From Fen-549 sp964636655 (GTDB lineage Bacteria; Actinomycetota; Thermoleophilia; Gaiellales; Gaiellaceae): a stretch of DNA of 64,000 bases. The notes beneath the pieces were generated by a model. That model did not search any database and was not told where the DNA came from. It was given only the letters and a program-made list of their open reading frames with translations. The stretch is taken from assembly GCA_964636655.1 (NCBI GenBank), contig CAZWTK010000001.1:62001-126000 (forward strand), read 5' to 3'. Positions 60,902-64,000 of the stretch are shown here, piece after piece (position 1 is the stretch's first letter; each line of letters begins with the position of its first letter). Position numbers and translations under genes: made by a program.

Positions 60902-61713
60902 CAGCAGCACTTCCCTTGCGACCGACCGCCGGCGAGCGGAAGCGGCTTCGCCACCGACCTGGTTCCCTCGGCCTTGACGGCCTTGATGATCGCCGAATGC
61001 ATGCCGTCCTCGATCTCGCGTGTGAGCTCGACCGAAATCTGCTCGAATCCCGCCGCTGCCAGGCCTTGCTCGTACTCGCTCTTAGACAGGGCGCCCGCGA
61101 TGCAGCCCGAGTAGCTGCCCCGCTCGGCACGTTCGGCCGGCGAGAGGCGATCCTCGGCGACGACGTCCGAGACACCGATCCGTCCGCCAGGCTTGAGCAC
61201 TCGCGCCATCTCCACGAGCACCGCGGGCTTGTCGACCGAGAGGTTGATCACGCAGTTGGAGATGACGACGTCCACCGACTCGGCCGGGAGCGGTATCCGC
61301 TCGATCACGCCCTTGAGGAAGATCGCGTTTGGAACACCCGCCTGCTCGGCGTTTCGCCGGGCCAGCGCCAGCATCTCGTCGGTCATGTCGAGCCCGAAGG
61401 CGCGCCCGCTCGCACCGACTCGCTTCGCAGACAGGATCACGTCGATGCCACCGCCGGAGCCCAGGTCGAGCACCGTCTCGCCGTGGTGCAAGTCGGCGGT
61501 CGCGATCGGGTTGCCGCAACCGAGCGACGCTAGCGTGGCGGTGTCCGGCAGCTCGTTCCGCTCGCCGACGCTGTAGCTCGCCGCGCCGAAGGCGTCCCCG
61601 CTGGGTTTATCGTTGCCGCAACAGTTCTTTCCGCCTTTTTCGGCAACGCTGCGGGCAGCCTCGGCGTAGCGACGGCGCACCTCTTCGCGCAACTCCTCGG
61701 CAGACGTCTTCAC
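60901..61713 (-). CDS. arsM: Arsenite S-adenosylmethionine methyltransferase
   Basis: About 270 residues from a GTG at 61713 overlapping the arsR stop. SAM motif: VLDLGSGGGIDVILSAKRVG. ArsM-specific Cys: GGKNCCGND (about 31-32), TLASLGCGNPIATADL, SNCVINLSVDKPAVLVEMAR and SYSGCIAGALSKSEYEQGL; the last three are the positions that bind As(III). The protein ends in GKCC, another thiol pair. It converts arsenite to methylated arsenicals. The permease two genes later may export them. Confidence 0.93.
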   Translation of the reverse strand: MKTSAEELREEVRRRYAEAARSVAEKGGKNCCGNDKPSGDAFGAASYSVGERNELPDTATLASLGCGNPIATADLHHGETVLDLGSGGGIDVILSAKRVGASGRAFGLDMTDEMLALARRNAEQAGVPNAIFLKGVIERIPLPAESVDVVISNCVINLSVDKPAVLVEMARVLKPGGRIGVSDVVAEDRLSPAERAERGSYSGCIAGALSKSEYEQGLAAAGFEQISVELTREIEDGMHSAIIKAVKAEGTRSVAKPLPLAGGRSQGKCC

Positions 61714-62054
61714 CGATGTTCTCCTTCCAGGTCGATCAGCCCGGCGAGCTTGCTCACAGCCTCGCGGTTGAGCGAGAAGAAGGCCCACTTACCGCGCTGC
61801 TCGCGCTCGAGCAAGCCGACCTCGACAAGCTTTTTCATGTGATGGCTCACGGTCGGCTGAGCGAGCCCGAGCGGCCGCGTCAGATTGCAGACGCAGACGG
61901 GCTCGCGATTCGTCGCCAGCAAGTTTACGATCTTCACCCGGTGCGGATCGCCGAGCGCGGCGAAGAGTGCCGCCGTGGCCTCGGCCTCGTCGTTCGAGAG
62001 CGCCGGTGCGGCGAGCGCGGCGCAGCCGGCCACCGCCGTCGGCAGCTCGCTCAT
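61710..62054 (-). CDS. arsR: ArsR-family arsenic-responsive repressor
   Basis: 114 residues from the ATG at 62054. Winged helix: AATAALFAALGDPHRVKIVN, the metal-binding CVCNLTRPLGLAQPTVSHHM helix (pair CVC, the ELCVCDL-type As(III) site) and KLVEVGLLEREQRGKWAFFS. The first residues (MSELPTAVAGCAAL) hold another Cys. It should repress the operon from the palindrome at 62286-62309. The start overlaps the stop of the upstream 49-residue gene. Confidence 0.93.
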   Translation of the reverse strand: MSELPTAVAGCAALAAPALSNDEAEATAALFAALGDPHRVKIVNLLATNREPVCVCNLTRPLGLAQPTVSHHMKKLVEVGLLEREQRGKWAFFSLNREAVSKLAGLIDLEGEHR

Positions 62055-62200
62055 AGCGGCCGGTATCCGTAGCGGAGCAGGTTCTGGAACACGCGATCTC
62101 GCGCGCACTCGGCGAAGCTGGCGGCCGCGTTCTCGACGATCGCGCAACGCTCGCAGAACTCGAGATCGAGCGCCTTCTTCTCTTCGTAGATGAGTTTCAT
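62051..62200 (-). CDS. 49-residue Cys-containing protein, first gene of the ars operon
   Basis: A short frame from ATG 62200 to TGA 62051, with ribosome site GGGAG seven bases upstream and a stop that overlaps the arsR start as ATGA. The protein begins MKLIYEEKKALDLEFCERCA, continues IVENAAASFAECARDRVFQN and ends LLRYGYRPL. Cys16, Cys19 and Cys32 are three thiols, enough for a trivalent arsenic or zinc site. Identical coupling style to the other ars genes and its place right after the operator make it very likely real. I know of no assigned function; an arsenic chaperone or ArsR modulator is a guess. Confidence 0.7.
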   Translation of the reverse strand: MKLIYEEKKALDLEFCERCAIVENAAASFAECARDRVFQNLLRYGYRPL

Positions 62201-62285
62201 TTACGGACTCCCTGTCGGATCAGTTCATCTGGAGTTCTGGAGTTGCGTGCGCCGTATCGGTGCTAGTTCGTATCGACCGTTGTCG

Positions 62286-62309
62286 ATGTATCGATTTTTA
62301 TCAATACAT
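62286..62309. promoter_or_regulatory. Palindromic ArsR-type operator
   Basis: ATGTATCGAT (62286-62295), a four-T centre, then ATCAATACAT (62300-62309): ten-base arms with one mismatch. It is AT-rich in a GC-rich genome and lies 85 bp upstream of the first ars gene. An overlapping inverted pair TATCGAC / GTCGAT lies at about 62272-62287. The rest of the 62201-62423 interval holds no gene. Confidence 0.7.
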
Positions 62310-62423
62310 GGGTTCCCTGTCAAGTCGCACGGTCGAACTCGCCGGCGAGATGGTTTCATCGGCGACTCGAGCTCTCGCGGCTTGCGCTCGGGTCGCGGCC
62401 GGCAGCGTACTCGGGCCGTTCTT

Positions 62424-64000
62424 TTAAGACACGTCGTCGCTCGGGTCGCGGCGAGGACCGATCAGGTCGGCGATCTCGTCGGCGCTGGCAGCGGGGACGA
62501 GCACGGTCAAGCGGTCGCCGCTCTCCAGCTCGAAGTCGTCTGCCGGCTCGATCGCCTCGTCGTGCCGGCTCAGGGCGAGGACGGCCGTCGAGGCGGGCCA
62601 GTCGAGATCGCCCAGCGTTCGGCCGACGGGTGCCGACCCCTTGCCCAGCTCGACGTTGATCACGCGGTAGCCGCGTAAACGCCCGAGTGCCGAGCCCACA
62701 CGGCCGAGTCCTTCGCTGCGTGACGCGCTTCCCTGCCCGCGCTCCGCTCCCTCGACGCTGCGTCCGAGCTTGGCGTTGTAGGCCCGCAGCACGCCGTAGC
62801 GGGTCAGCCAGCCCACCACCTCGGCGTGCTCGGCAGTGACGACCGGCAGTCCGGAATGAACGCGAAGCAGTGCAGCCAGCGCATCCTCGAGCGTCTGCGT
62901 GGTCTCGAGCGGCGGCGTCTCCTCCGCCAGATCGCCCGCCTCGACGTCGAGGGCGTTGTCGCGCAGGGCTTCCTCGATCTGACGCGAGGTGACGGTTCCG
63001 CGGTATTCGCCGTTCTCGTCGACGACCGGCAGCCCGTCGGTCGGGCTCTCGGTCAAGCGATTGATCACCTCGTCCAGCGGCGCGTCCTGCGCGAGCGAGG
63101 CGGGCACGGGCTCCATCGCGTCCGCGACTCTTAAAAGCCTCATCAGGTTGGCGCCGCGACCGCGCATGACGTCGATTCCGCGCCGGCGCAGCTTGAGCGT
63201 GTAGATCGTGTCGCGGCTGAGCAGGCTGGAGACGCCGGCCGCGAGCGCGATCGCGAACATCAGCGGCAGGATGATGCGGTAGTTGCCGGTGAGCTCGAAG
63301 ATGATGATCACGGCGGTAATGGGAGCGCGCGCGGCACCGGCGAAGACCGCGCCCATGCCCACCAGACCGTAGGCGCCCGCCGCGGCCGTCTGGCCGGGAA
63401 GAAGATGGTGCACGCCGGCGCCGTAGGCGGTGCCGATCATCGCGCCCATGAACAGCGAGGGGGCGAAGACACCGCCCGAGCCGCCGATCGCGATCGTCAG
63501 GCTGGTGGCGAGGATCTTGCCGGCCAGCAGTATGAGCAGGAACCAGACGACGTAGTTGCCGTGGATCGCGTTCTCGAGCGGCGGGTAGCCGACGCCGTAG
63601 AGCTCTGGAACGGCGAGCAGGAGAAGTCCGAGCAGTAGCCCACCCGCGGCGGGACGGAGCCACTCGGGCCCGCGCCAGAGGCGATCGGCCAGGTCCTCGC
63701 TGCCGTAGAGAACGCGGATGAAGGCGAGACCGACCAGCGCCGCGACGAGCCCGAGACCCGCATAGAGCGGATACTCGACCGGCGAGCGCAGCTGGAAGTC
63801 GGGAAGGTGCAGGAAGGGGTTCGAGCCGAAGGCTGCGCGGCCGATGATGTCGGCGACGAACGAGGAGAGCACGACAACGCCGAAGGAGTCGGCTTCGAAG
63901 TCGCGCAGGATCAGCTCGAGCCCGAAGAAGACGCCCGCGATCGGAGCGTTGAACGTCGCTGAGATGCCGCCGGCGGCGCCGCAGGCCACGAGGATACGCA
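62424..64000 (-). CDS. ClC-family chloride channel/antiporter with CBS and TrkA-C domains (cut by window end)
   Basis: At least 525 residues; the N-terminus lies beyond 64000. The frame is open to the edge (RILVACGAAGGISATFNAPI). ClC pore features: GAAGGISATFNAPIAG, GIGGSGG-like IAIGGSGGVFAPSLFMGAMI, GLVGMGAVFAGAARAPITAV and IFELTGNYRIILPLM. After the membrane part a CBS pair follows (VADAMEPVPASLAQDAPLDE, LPVVDENGEYRGTVTSRQIE, LPVVTAEHAEVVGWLTRYGV), and the C-terminus has a TrkA-C-like domain (VELGKGSAPVGRTLGDLDWP, LESGDRLTVLVPAASADEIA). Whether channel or H+/Cl- exchanger cannot be told, since the gating-Glu region is only partly in view. Confidence 0.93.
   Translation of the reverse strand, partial: RILVACGAAGGISATFNAPIAGVFFGLELILRDFEADSFGVVVLSSFVADIIGRAAFGSNPFLHLPDFQLRSPVEYPLYAGLGLVAALVGLAFIRVLYGSEDLADRLWRGPEWLRPAAGGLLLGLLLLAVPELYGVGYPPLENAIHGNYVVWFLLILLAGKILATSLTIAIGGSGGVFAPSLFMGAMIGTAYGAGVHHLLPGQTAAAGAYGLVGMGAVFAGAARAPITAVIIIFELTGNYRIILPLMFAIALAAGVSSLLSRDTIYTLKLRRRGIDVMRGRGANLMRLLRVADAMEPVPASLAQDAPLDEVINRLTESPTDGLPVVDENGEYRGTVTSRQIEEALRDNALDVEAGDLAEETPPLETTQTLEDALAALLRVHSGLPVVTAEHAEVVGWLTRYGVLRAYNAKLGRSVEGAERGQGSASRSEGLGRVGSALGRLRGYRVINVELGKGSAPVGRTLGDLDWPASTAVLALSRHDEAIEPADDFELESGDRLTVLVPAASADEIADLIGPRRDPSDDVS

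Noticed and set aside
60501..61175. N-terminal extension of the ACR3 frame
   Set aside because: Overlaps arsC and arsM out of frame and is Arg/Ser-rich. GTG at 60500 gives the normal ACR3 N-terminus.

Overview
This is a 64 kb, high-GC bacterial window, almost certainly chromosomal. It carries a ten-base run of N (23270-23279), so it is a draft or metagenome scaffold. Gene content and codon style suggest an actinobacterium, most likely of the Thermoleophilia (Gaiellales/Solirubrobacterales) type. That placement is inferred from synteny and protein character, not from a marker tree. No rRNA, tRNA, CRISPR, prophage or transposase gene was recognised.

1-5.3 kb: RtcB-type RNA ligase, a decayed stretch with an M15-peptidase remnant, two universal stress proteins, an aldo/keto reductase and a macrodomain protein. 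5.4-19.8 kb (minus strand): a conserved housekeeping array, murJ, lepA, hemW, hrcA, dnaJ, prmA, cupin, mtaB, HIT, yqeY, phoH, ybeY, dgkA/PAP2 fusion and era, with many 4-base ATGA overlaps. Palindromic repeats interrupt it at 8.44-8.63 kb and 17.9-18.1 kb. 19.9-26.6 kb: BON protein, membrane protein, ribosomal protein S20, an MBL hydrolase, and holA (broken by the assembly gap) with comEC and comEA. 26.6-29.4 kb: three tandem LacI-like sensor-domain genes without a DNA-binding domain; one is truncated and frameshifted, one intact, one frameshifted. 29.4-38.2 kb: leuS, a GFA-family protein flanked by direct repeats, lysA, a GNAT protein, a secreted hydrolase and a small membrane-anchored HExxH protein.

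38.4-42.4 kb: a nadB-nadC-nadA operon for de novo NAD synthesis, ending in a strong hairpin and divergent from an NrtR-type Nudix/wHTH regulator. 42.4-43.9 kb: a GGDEF-EAL protein. 44.8-51.8 kb: a complete family-5-type ABC importer (binding protein, two permeases, two ATPases) translationally coupled to a GH130 glycoside phosphorylase. This is best read as beta-mannoside (or related) oligosaccharide uptake plus phosphorolysis, behind a long structured leader. 51.8-55 kb: a soluble PRC-barrel/MgtE-N/CBS protein followed by an Nramp-related transporter whose metal-site residues differ from Mn/Fe Nramps. The RNA leader between them can fold so that an ACCTCCT segment masks the Shine-Dalgarno sequence. 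I propose this as a magnesium-uptake module with its own riboregulator. 55-58 kb: small proteins, a methyltransferase, a GerW-like protein with a Cys/His insert, and a GH1 beta-glucosidase preceded by two LacI-type operators in a direct repeat.

58-62.3 kb: a tightly coupled arsenic operon, read on the minus strand from a palindromic operator: a 49-residue Cys-containing small protein, arsR, arsM, arsC, acr3, an ArsP/DUF318 permease and a CxxC thioredoxin-fold protein. 62.4-64 kb: a ClC channel gene cut by the window edge.

The strongest leads are the Nramp-related leader RNA and its sensor partner, the overlooked small first gene of the ars operon, and the HTH-less LacI-like tandem array.
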